A stretch of DNA of 64,000 nt from positions 9,486,001 through 9,550,000 of the forward strand of contig NC_079884.1 of assembly GCF_029227915.1 (NCBI RefSeq), read 5' to 3'. Below the pieces are notes generated by a model, which was given only the letters and a program-made list of their open reading frames with translations, was not told where the DNA came from and made no database searches. The position numbers and the translations under genes are program-made. Source of the DNA: Hydractinia symbiolongicarpus. Lineage: Eukaryota; Cnidaria; Hydrozoa; Anthoathecata; Hydractiniidae. Every line of letters starts with the position of its first letter. Within the stretch, counting starts at the first letter, position 1. Below are positions 10,082-20,500 of this stretch, one piece after another.

Positions 10082-10759
10082 TAGAAAACACCGTGATCCA
10101 ACCTATGAATACTATTGATTAATTCAGTGTTGTTTGTAAGCTATTTGATAGTGCTTGGAAGTAAAACACTTTTAGGAGTCTTCACTCGACTGTTTGTTAC
10201 TTTGTAAACAATATCTTGTGCTAGCGAAAACCGCAATCTTTCAATTTTACTAGACATTTTTCCTTCACCATCTTGTCCTGATAACAACACTGTTACTGTC
10301 TTTTTGCATTGCTTCTTCGTTTTCATATGAATTACATTTCTCTAGCAGCAATCCAAATTCCTTATCGCTTTTTTTTGAAAGAATATTTAGCGAACACTTG
10401 TTTGTGAACTGCTGATAGCATTGTCTATGATATTTGGCATCCTTTGGAATGTTGGTAGCAGACTGCAACAATCTAGGCATTTTCAAAATCAATTGGAAGA
10501 GGGTCATTAATATACCAACCCAACCCATGCTAGCATGGAAAACGAACGTTAAGCTGAGAATGATGAATGATGATGAATTCATGACCTTGTGTCCTTGTTT
10601 ACTTTGGAGCAAATTTTTTGCTAAAATAAAATTATAAAAAAGTTAATTGGGATTTAGCTATAGTCGAATAACTAGAAAGACTGAGTTAAATAGTAAGTGA
10701 GATTGTATACTTACATTTAAAAAGAACAAATCATCTAGGGAATCATCTTCTTCATCCAT
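10082..10759 (-). pseudogene. 5' exons of decayed repeated-family gene, disrupted by a LINE end
   Basis: A short first exon (10759-10715, starting MDEEDDSLDDLFF) ends at a good donor, GTAAGT. A second exon begins at 10620 after TTTTAG. It is broken by an inserted LINE 3' end (10577-10492) and then continues with AKYHRQCYQQFTNK and, after a frameshift near 10270, with LAQDIVYKVTNSRVKTPK and HRLDHGVF to about 10082, with further stops. The HxxCY and PKxxLLP patterns fit the same multicopy family as 9801-9942. Role unknown; a transposon-derived or domesticated gene is possible. It is clearly inactive here. Confidence 0.55.
10492..10577 (+). mobile_element. LINE 3'-end fragment
   Basis: This segment matches the 3' end of the 3550-3756 LINE in opposite orientation: GAAGAGGGTCATTAATATAC, then CCCATGCTAGCATGG, then AACGTTAAGC and GAT repeats. 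It is an extremely 5'-truncated insertion, and it interrupts the exon of the 10082-10759 pseudogene. Confidence 0.75.
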
Positions 10760-12151
10760 TATTTTTAGTTATTATTAGTTATACTTTATTCTATCTGTTT
10801 CTGAAAAATAAAAATGTGATCACTCAATAAAAAAAACCCAGACTATATATGAAGCAAAAATTAGACCAAGTAAAAATATAAAAAATTGTAAACCAAGAAC
10901 CTGTCATAGAACGATCAGAAACACTAAATTCGGAGCAAAAAAACACAAGAATTGATTAAAATTAAGCTCTGCGAAGGAAAGTAAGGTAGATTTTAGGCTA
11001 AATTTCATTGTTTATGATTTGTTTATGTAAATGCAACGATTCATAGCAATATTTAGTCACAAATGCCTGAAAAAAAGGGTTTTTTTGCACTACTCTGTGG
11101 ACAAGTGCTGTATTTTCTTAAGACGACACTTTTAGATCCTCCAACATGGATTTTCTGAATCCCTAAAAGGTAAGCTTTACAATGCTATATAACATGTATA
11201 GTCTCTTTTTTAATACCCATATGACCCAAATCCCATGGACTATTATAGCTATAAATAATTAAAGAAATTATAAGAAATTATAACCATATTTTTAATGTTA
11301 TTTAAGAAATTATATTGATATTATAAGGTTATATATCTCAGTGATATTAAACAAGTGTATCCAGTCATTTAGGTCAGGAGCCCCAGCATAATATTTTTAC
11401 AACAAATCGGAATAGTTTGACTAAGGTGGAAAAAATTACGCTGGGTCTAAACGTTTTTTCTTAGGTCAGAATTCTGACAATTTAAAATGGGTATATACAA
11501 ATTTTATATGATTAAATAAAAAACGAAACGTTATACAATATTTAATACGAATTGCAAATTAATTAGCCCATAAGAATCGTCATGCAAATGTTTTTACAAA
11601 CATCATCAAAACACCAAACATCAAAGCTATAACAATGCCATATTTAAAAAAAACATCAACACACAATCCTAGGAGGCTTTTTGTTCTAAAAGCATCAAAA
11701 CACAGTTTTTTTAAAAACACCATATTTTGTTCTATGGTCATTACAACGCGATTATAAGAAGCTTAAACAATGCTGTATCTTGTTCTAAAACCATTAACAC
11801 ACAATCGTGTAAAGCTTAAACAATGCCGTATTTCCTTTTAAGTTTTTACTCTTTTTTAAAAAAGGTTACATAATCCCTAAAAAAGTAATTTAAAACCTTG
11901 TGAGCTATCTCTTATACAAAATTTTTGTATATATACAAATTTTTTTGATTTTTTTCTCATACAAATTTTAAAATATCTGTACAATTAAATGGAAAACTCA
12001 AAGTTTAATTTAAGAGTCATACAAATTTAATACAAAATTCAAAAACTTTTATACAAATTTAATTTCTATGCCTAAAAATAAGATTTGTATATTAAGCATA
12101 TATCAGTTTTTCTATATACAAATTTATGCAGATTTTGTAAATAAACCATAA
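10760..12151. other. AT-rich non-coding stretch with degenerate repeats
   Basis: There is no gene signal. A foldback repeat lies at 11378-11448 and is listed separately. From 11620 to 11840 a loose tandem of about 65 bp recurs (CAATGCCATAT or CAATGCCGTAT with CACACAATC). Short ATACAAATTT motifs recur at 11930-12130. Confidence 0.45.
11378..11448. repeat. 72-bp foldback repeat, copy 1
   Basis: The inverted ends are AGCCCCAGCATAATATTTTT and the complement of AAAAAATTACGCTGGGTCT, with an ATCGGAATAG core between. A closely similar hairpin in opposite orientation sits inside the laminin gene at 33679-33750. Two independent copies show it is a mobile or dispersed foldback unit. Confidence 0.55.
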
Positions 12152-13411
12152 AGGAGAATTAAGCCTCAAACTTAAGTAGCATTATTTCGGTTAACATTAT
12201 GTTCATTTCCCAAATTCTATTTAAAATTTTGAAAAATAAATATTATTTGGGTTGATTTTAATATAAATTTAAATTTTCTGAGGCCACGACTGATTCTGGA
12301 GACTGCTATATCGTGACGTATCTTACGCTAAAGAAGCATATAAGTTTGCGCTGAGCGCAAGCAGCGAGATATGGAAAATTTAAGCTCCTGCTCTGACTCC
12401 CCTATTTCTAGAATATTCAAATGACTCTAGTGAAACGTCAGTAACAGGATGTTACATGAATAAGCCTGAATACTCCAAAGCAGAACTTGAAAAAGTGAGT
12501 TATGAATCTAGTGATGGCGAAGAAAAAGACGAATTGAATTCAAGCAGACTTGAAAATTTGCATTGGTGTACGAGTACATGTTGCGTTATTTTCATTTCTT
12601 TTACTCTTGTGGAATGCAAGTGTTGCCAAGAATTTTCCAAATTATTGAATGACAAGTTAAATAATAGCAAGTGCATCACGATGCACAAGGATTTTGAAAT
12701 TTCATGTTCGAACCGCACAGTGTTAGAGACAGCCAGCATACGACATCGATTATTTAATTAAATTAAAATTAATGTCATTCCTTGAATATCAAATAAAAAA
12801 GGAGAAGAGCCCTTGTGCCTCAACAATTTGTTTCAAAGAAGTTTTGATGAATGAATGTTTTCAATATATATTTTATCCTAGCTTACACTATAACTTAAAC
12901 TTTGATTCGTTGTATGGAAATGAGGTACACCAGTTACTGACAGTACATGGCCTGGGTACATTATTAGGAAAGGCTTGGAAAAGGATTTCGCGTGGTGATT
13001 CTAGCTTGTTAGTGTTGTGCAAAAAAAAGGAAGAATTTCCTGATCCAAATAGAAAGTATACCGGTTTCAAAAAATTTGTTGTTATAATAATGGGACACAA
13101 TAACAACAACGAAAAAGCGAAATAAAGTACAGCGAACCAGAGTTAATTTTTTTGAATCGCTGCGTTTGTTCACATTGTGCAAACAACTTTAAAAAAGACA
13201 AAGAGATCAAAAAATTGGAATGAGCGTTAAATACATCATAGATCTCTATCACAGATATTGTTTTGATTTTAACATGGTGATTACTGTTGTCAACTTTTAT
13301 GCTAGAAAAGGGATGTAAATTCAAAGAATTTAAATTTTTTTTATACCAACAAAATAAGTAGGGTTTGTAAAAGATATTTCCAAAGAAAAAAAATTTGGGC
13401 TTAATTCCTCT
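12152..13411. mobile_element. Terminal-inverted-repeat element around a P2X7-C-like remnant
   Basis: The left end AGGAGAATTAAGCCTCAAA (from 12152) and the complement of the right end, AGAGGAATTAAGCCCAAA (ending 13411), form imperfect inverted repeats. The flanks are ATAA (12148-12151) and TTAA (13412-13415), consistent with a TTAA target duplication carrying one mutation, as in Kolobok or piggyBac types. The only coding trace inside is the P2X7-C-like frame. Superfamily assignment is inference from ends and flanks. Confidence 0.5.
12456..13125 (+). pseudogene. P2X7 C-terminal (ballast)-domain-like protein, frameshifted
   Basis: The first frame (12456-12761, 101 codons) has an acidic start and then LENLHWCTSTCC...VECKCCQEF...CITMHKDFE. 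This is the WC...C / ECxCC / CIxxHxxF pattern of the cytoplasmic P2X7 C-terminal cysteine-rich domain. A different frame (12772-13125) supplies the rest of the domain, with LGKAWKRIS and EEFPDPNRKYTGFK. The shift near 12760 and the intervening unrelated residues argue for a decayed gene. In cnidarians this domain occurs in many stand-alone proteins without the channel, and no channel part is present here. Lying between inverted repeats, it may have been cargo of a DNA transposon. Confidence 0.6.
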
Positions 13412-14537
13412 TTAAGGTTTCTGGCAATTGAAATTAGTACTTTTCTAACTATTTGTACGGTAGTCAATCATTGCTTTAAAAACAAGTTTTATGTAATCTA
13501 TTGTAAATATTTAACATCGTCTTCTGTCAGAATTGACTCAACCTCTCTTTGCGAATCAACCCCAAAACAACTTATTTTATTGTCGATCTCTCTGTTGTCC
13601 CTCTATCCGTTTAATTGACCATGTGCCAATGAAAAGACTAAAAGTTTATCGAAAAGCAACTTTGTATATGATCTTGACAGGAAAATTTGCTATTCTTATC
13701 AATCATGCTGAAATATTTTTTGCTGTTATTTTGCTGTGATAGTTATTTAAAATTTTAAGATGAAAAATTACTTAGTATAGTTCAAACAACAAAAGCAAGA
13801 AACAGCAAACCAAAGCAGTTTTTTAAAAGTAAGAAAAATTCTTCTGCGCATGCTTCAGAAAATTAACATATAAGCCTTTTGCTCAAATTCTAAGGGTAGT
13901 TGAAGACTCAAACACTGCAGTGTGTCAGTCTTATAATATACAAAGACAAACAATATTCTTAACAAGTAATGATTTCGCTTCACGGGTACATTTTTACATA
14001 ACATTAAGGTTGTTATCCTTGTTTATGACAAGGGTAATAACCAAACAAAATCTATACACAATCCCTTAAATGTCTATTATTAGGAATGAAAAGGTATAAA
14101 ACGTGTATGTTCAACCTTTGTAATTCACATCAGCATGCAGAAATTGCCAAGGAGAATGCTAACGTCTTAACTAAAACTCCTGCTTCACATTTTTTTGATG
14201 ACGTGAAATAAATTTAATTAGAAAGGTTGATATTATATTTTATTTGCATGTTTTTATTTAGTGTAAGTCTCATGTATACATCTCCCTAAATTTGATGATA
14301 CACAACATACAGATGAATTTTAGAATATTCAGCTAAATAATTTCATGTGAGTACTACTGAATAAACCTGTTAGGAAATGCACGATTTTTGTTTTCCTCCA
14401 AAAATTTTATGTGTACATTTGATCTCTCATTTAGGTCAATTTTATTTTCAAGAACATATAAATTGCTTTTAAAGTCAAAACATTACACATTATTACGCCA
14501 TAATCTATACAAACCATTAAGCTGTTGTCATCAAGAT
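13412..14537. other. Intergenic upstream of cysteinyl-tRNA synthetase
   Basis: There is no coding support. A near-perfect hairpin lies at 14009-14042 (stem GGTTGTTATCCTTGT against ACAAGGGTAATAACC, 13 of 15 pairs). The promoter of the downstream gene must lie in the last few hundred bases, but no TATA box or initiator can be asserted. Confidence 0.4.
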
Positions 14538-17500
14538 ATGACGGAAAAAATGAGAAGATGGCAACAACCAGAAGGTTCAAGTCAACTCAAATTGTACAAC
14601 AGTTTAACAAAAGAAAAGGTAAATGGTTGTAATGTGATGTATGTTTTCTAAAACTAATTTACCAACTACATTCATTCTTAATTGCAGAACGATTTTATTC
14701 CTCATGATGAAAACAGAGTGTTTTGGTATAGTTGTGGACCGACAGTATATGATGCATCTCACATCGGACATGCCAGGTAATTATAAACCACCTATGGGTA
14801 ACTATATCCCTGAATGATTGACTTGTCTCACATGGCTTAAATAACACTAGAAAAGACTATGGAGATTTGCATATTTAGCAGTATGTGAAATGGGTCATAG
14901 TAAATCACCAGTGTAAGTTTCAAAGATGATTTTTTGTGTGGTTGGGAGGCATTAGGATTTGAGTGGCCATACCAGTATGCTCTATGAATTTCCTCTGACC
15001 TTATTACTGCTAGAAAATTTTAAAATTTGTCTCCTGTATGTAAAGCATTAAACATTTGTTATTGTTTTTCAGATCTTATATATCTTTTGATATACTACGA
15101 AGAGTATTAGCTGATTATTTCAATTACGACATATTTTATGTGATGAATATCACTGATATAGATGACAAGGTTTGCAAAATTTTTTTCTGTTTCACAGAAT
15201 ATTACTAAACTAGAACATAACATCACAGTGGTACAGTGGCTTATTGTTTGCAAAACACTTTCAAATTACCTTGCTACGTATAATACACTCAATTTTCTTT
15301 TGATGTTAGATGTTAGATATAAAAATTTGTGGCTTTTTCGTCGTATTTCCATTATTTGATAATTGATAATTGTTCATGTTACAGCCCAACGCTTCAAAGC
15401 TTTTTAAGCTCCAGCTTATGCACCAAAATTCACATCTTACCAAACCATATTGTTTACAAAAGTAGTAATGTGTTTGTTTTTTATGTAGATTATCAATCGA
15501 GCTCGCCGAAACCATTTAATGAAGCAGTACAAAGACTTAAACCATTCAATAAAAAAAGTAACTGATGACTTGAAAGATGCACTAGTGGTTTGTAGTTTTT
15601 TGTTTTTTTGACGTCAATTGTTAGCAAGTTACATCTTTACTTTCATTTAGATTCTGTCTTTAGGCATTTAAAGAAAAGGTAGAAAAAACTACAGATCCTG
15701 ATAAAAAGACAATGTTGGAAAAAATATTGGTATTTTTATCCAGTTGAAATTTGTTGATTAAGCTTTTACATATTTGTATTTATTTTCACTCTTACTTGTT
15801 TTTATTGTTTTTATTGTCAGGTGGATGTAACCGAGCAGGACAGTAAAATTCAAAAAGCACTTGCAGATAAGTTTCCTGAAACTGAAATGGAAACATTGAA
15901 GAAGGTGTGTTTGTGTGAATATCCCTACGTTCTGGTAATAAGGATGTAATAACTAAATTCATCACAATGTTTTGTTACAGGACCTCCTCACAAAAGCAAA
16001 TGATCCTTTATCAGAATGGTTAGATAAACAAGTATGCTCCTTACTTTCTCATTGCATTGCTATTTTCATTTTTATTTTATCTGGGCAAACATTCAATTGT
16101 AAATATGAACAGAGTCAATTTGCAAGCCAGATGTGTAGGGTGATATAATAGAAGTTAGTTGTTTGCCTTAAAACATTTGTGCACAGTCTTTTCTTCTTTA
16201 GTTTGGAGCAGAAATTACTGACCACAAAATATTCCAATCACTGACACAATACTGGGAGAAAGAATACCACGATGATATGGCAGCTTTAAATGTTAGAAAT
16301 TTTTTATTATTTTCATGAGAAAAACAAAACATGCTGCTAACCACAACTTATGTGCATTTTATTTTCCTTGGAATGCTCAGATTTATGTACCGTTAAGTTT
16401 ATATATCGGTCATTTTGTGTATTCTTATAGATCAAAGTAGTATTAACAAAACATTTTAGGTCCAACCTGCTGATATACTGACGCGAGTTAGTCAATACGT
16501 ACCAGAAAATATTGCCTACATTGAGAAAATAATGTCTAATGGATTTGCGTATGTATTCTTTCTTTGTATATAAAGGAGAATTTTTGAGGAAAACATTCTA
16601 TATTGCTCAGTTTTGAGCTGTATGTCTATTATATTTTAGATATGAAAGTAATGGTTCCGTTTATTTCGATACTGTGAAGTTTGCCAACTCAGAAAAACAC
16701 CAATATGCCAAACTTGTTCCGGAAGCTGTTGGTGATCTTGATGCACTTGCTGAAGGAGAAGGTGGGACGATAAAATAATGAATGAGTGGTGAATGAGTGA
16801 GTAGGTGAATGAATGAACGAATGAATGAATGAATGAATGAATGAATGAATGAATGTATATTGCAAAACAAAAACTAATACTTGCAAATGCAAATGTTTTT
16901 GTTAATAGACATTGATGCGTTGTTTTTAATATTGAAGTTCAAATTTGTTTTAGGTGACCTCAGTCAATCAAGTAGTGGTGAGAAAAGATCTGATCGCGAT
17001 TTTGCTCTGTGGAAAGCAAGTAAGGCTGGAGAACCTTTCTGGGAATCACCGTGGGGAAAGGTAATGCAGTCTTAGTATTTGAAAAACGAGTTGCAAGTAA
17101 ATTACAGTTATAAAGAGGGAATTGTATTTGAAATATACAAAACAATTGTTGATGATGTATAAATTGATTACTTTTTCGTATTAAGGGACGTCCTGGTTGG
17201 CATATAGAATGTTCTGTCATGGCGAGCGATGTTTTGGGAAGCACCATTGACGTACATACTGGTGGTGTAGACCTAAAGTTCCCGCATCATGACAACGAAC
17301 TTGCTCAAGCTGAGGTAATAATTAGAAAATTATGTGAAGTTAATTCTACGTCACATTACGTTCCATAGTAGTGTTTTCTACCTCACATCACGTTATATAG
17401 TAGTGTTTACTACGTCACATCACGTTGTATAGTTGTGTTTACTACGTCACATCGCGTTGTATAGTAGTGTTTTCTACCTCACATCACGTTGTATAGTAGT

Positions 17501-20500
17501 GTTTTCTATGTCACATCACGTTATATAGTTGTGTTTACTACGTCACATCACATTGTATAGTTGTGTTTACTACGTCACATCGCGTTGTATAGTAGTGTTT
17601 TCTACCTCACATCACGTTGTATAGTAGTGCTTTTTTATACGTCACATCGCGTTATATAGTAGTGTTTTCTACGTCACATTGCATTATATAGCAGTGTTTT
17701 CTACGTCACATCGCATTATATAGAAGTGTTTTCTACGTCACATCGCATTGTATAGCTGTGTTTTCTACGTCACATCGCATTATATAGCAGTGTTTTCTAC
17801 GTCACATCGCATTATATAGCTGTGTTTTCTACGTCACATCGCATTATATAGTAGAGTTTTCTACGTCACATCGCGTTTTATAGTACTGTTTTCTAGGTCA
17901 CATCATCGTGTTGACAGCGTTTTTTGTTATAGGCTCATTATGGTTGTGATCAATGGATTAATTATTTCCTACATGCTGGTCATTTAACAATCGAAGGTTG
18001 CAAAATGTCAAAATCATTGAAAAATTTCATTACTATTAAAGTTAGTCTTTTTTTATTTGTTTTACCTCATTTATTCCTACTGCTGTGTTTGTTGTTCTTC
18101 GCTTACCCCTTCTGTGATGTGTGCTATTTATATACCGGTCAAATTTGGATTTGTCATTTATGTTACACCCACGTATTAACATATAACCTACACTCACGTA
18201 TTAAATTACACAAACAAGAAATTGCCACAAATGTTTGCACACTTAAAGAGGTTGATTCCAGGTTTCTTGTTCAAATGAAAAAAGATTGTTGAAATTTGAG
18301 GAACGCATAAATTAATCAAAAATTACAGTGAAATGACCTAACCCTAACCCTTCAAAAAATCTCATTGTTCTTCCATCTCTTCTCAATATTCATAAGGAGT
18401 GCGTTTGTTTGACTTAGCAATATACAGAAATGAAAATCCCGTAAAAATCATCTTTTATCGTGTTTATAATTTGCCCTTGTAAGCATCTATCTATACGCGT
18501 GCACACTTCATTGATCTTCTTGTCATCACAAATCCAGTCAAAGAGATTAAAGAGATTTATATGTAATGCTACGTGGACATAACGATGTAATATTGGTTTA
18601 GGATGCACTCAAACGAAACACATCTCGACAAATTCGATTCGCGTTTTTATTACATGCATGGAATTCAACCTTGGATTACAGCACGAATGTTTTAAAAGAA
18701 GCCGAACAAACAGAAAAGTTGTTTGCGGTGGGTGGTCTAGTGTATTTCTGTTTTCTTTTTAAAGTAAAATATGATTGGAAAAATTAAAATGTATATTCAT
18801 CTCTAACTTTTCTATCGACAGGACTTCTTCCTGGCTGTGAAAGATATTCTGCGAAAACCTGAGAATGTTCCGCTGGATGCTCATAATTACCGCGAAGCTG
18901 AAAAAAGTTTGCAGAACAGGTGAGATGTGAACATGTGTAATCTCATTTACCGTGAATTTCGAACCTTTTCGAGAGAGGTCTATGGAAACAAGTTTTGCGC
19001 TGTTAGTTTTAAATTTCATATTTCGTATTTTATTTTTATTTTTTTAGTTTTCTAGAGAAGAAAAAACAAATCCACAATGCTCTCTGTGGTAAGAATATTT
19101 CTGAATTTTTTATTCGCTTAGGTTTTGGTTACACTAGCCTGACTCTCAATTGTGCGATTTCACTTTGCTTTGCTTGCCTGTCATGAGTATTTGTAGGCCA
19201 ACTCATACTACAACAAAAATCTGTATGGAGGTAAAAATTAAAGTTGTGTAGAAGGTCAAAAGGAATACAGTTACTAGTTAGTGAAGTAGCTAATGTATTG
19301 ACAGAATTTATAAGTTTTTTTATTTTTGGATTTGCGTTTTGATTTTTTTACTGGAAAACGCTGCCATGTGGAGAGAAACATTTCAAGTTAAACGCAAAAC
19401 ATTATGCTCCACGTGGCAGGGATTTCCCCACCCTTTGATGGTAAATTCGTTCTTCTTTCTGTACACTCATTTCTATTATTCTAGATCTTAACTTTCATGG
19501 AGTCGATACATTCTAAGTTTGCTGAGCTACGTTTCAGGCGCTTTCGTTTTTATGTCTTCTTTCTGCTCTTTCTTCATATCCAGTTGATGTTTTTTAATAA
19601 CTGTTCTCTCTGTAACGTTGTTCTTGTTTATTTAGTTGCGTTTATTAGTTTCGATTTTCCCGACTGTTTCCGTACTTTTCCAGATCTTCAACTCGTTCTT
19701 TCTGTGTACCATTTTTTAGTCTCCTATGTTTCACGTCCAGTTGGAATCTCTTGCCAGCGCCCACCACCTCCACCGCTCCTCAACCCTCTTCCCTGTTGCG
19801 CGACACGAAGAAACTACATAAAAAAAGAAAAATCGATGTCGGCATTCAAGGCGTCGTCGTTGTTATTGATATTGTTGTTGTGACAAGCTGCGTCTGCAAC
19901 ATCAACCACAGTAACTTTGTCGGTTTTTTGAAAACCGTCAGTAATGATGGTGTTGGTCAGCGGTTTCATTTTCTTGATTACATTGCACTTTTTATCTTCT
20001 CCACATTTGTTTTTGATCTTGTTCAAACTAAATAGAAATGTTTGATTTTAGAGCTAAAAAACAGAGAATATAAGTACCATTTATCTTACAGTGCCGTGCA
20101 ATACGGCGTATGTTTTGTCATCTTTTGCAGAAAATTATCTGTCGACCCTTTAGGCAAGTAAAATGTCTGCAAATGTTGAACAAGAAAAATATACTACATA
20201 TTGAACGAGCTATATGTAATAACGTTTATTACTAGCAAAAAAAAATGTTCCTTGAATGAATGAAGCGGTTTTTGAAATGAAACGTACAGCATTCGAATCC
20301 TCTGTTCGAAAACTCAGAGGAACATTCGAATTTTTCCAAACAAAACAGTATGGTAAAATGCAACACACTGCATTGAAAGAGTGTTTATATTTTTAATTTA
20401 AATTTTTTGGAACTACATAAACGAGCAAATATTACTAAAGCGATTTATATTTATTTTCTTTGGTTGAACGTTTAACGTTGGAGTTTGATGATATGTCGAG

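Noticed and set aside
16661-16892. Minus-strand frames rich in His-Ser-Phe-Ile repeats
   Set aside because: Caused by the GAAT microsatellite in CARS1 intron 10 and by overlap with a true + strand exon.
17340-17915. CRISPR-like array
   Set aside because: The 32-bp units are directly adjacent with no unique spacers, in a eukaryotic intron; this is a minisatellite.
18338-18352. Telomere-like CCTAACCCTAACCC
   Set aside because: Only two units inside an intron; no array.
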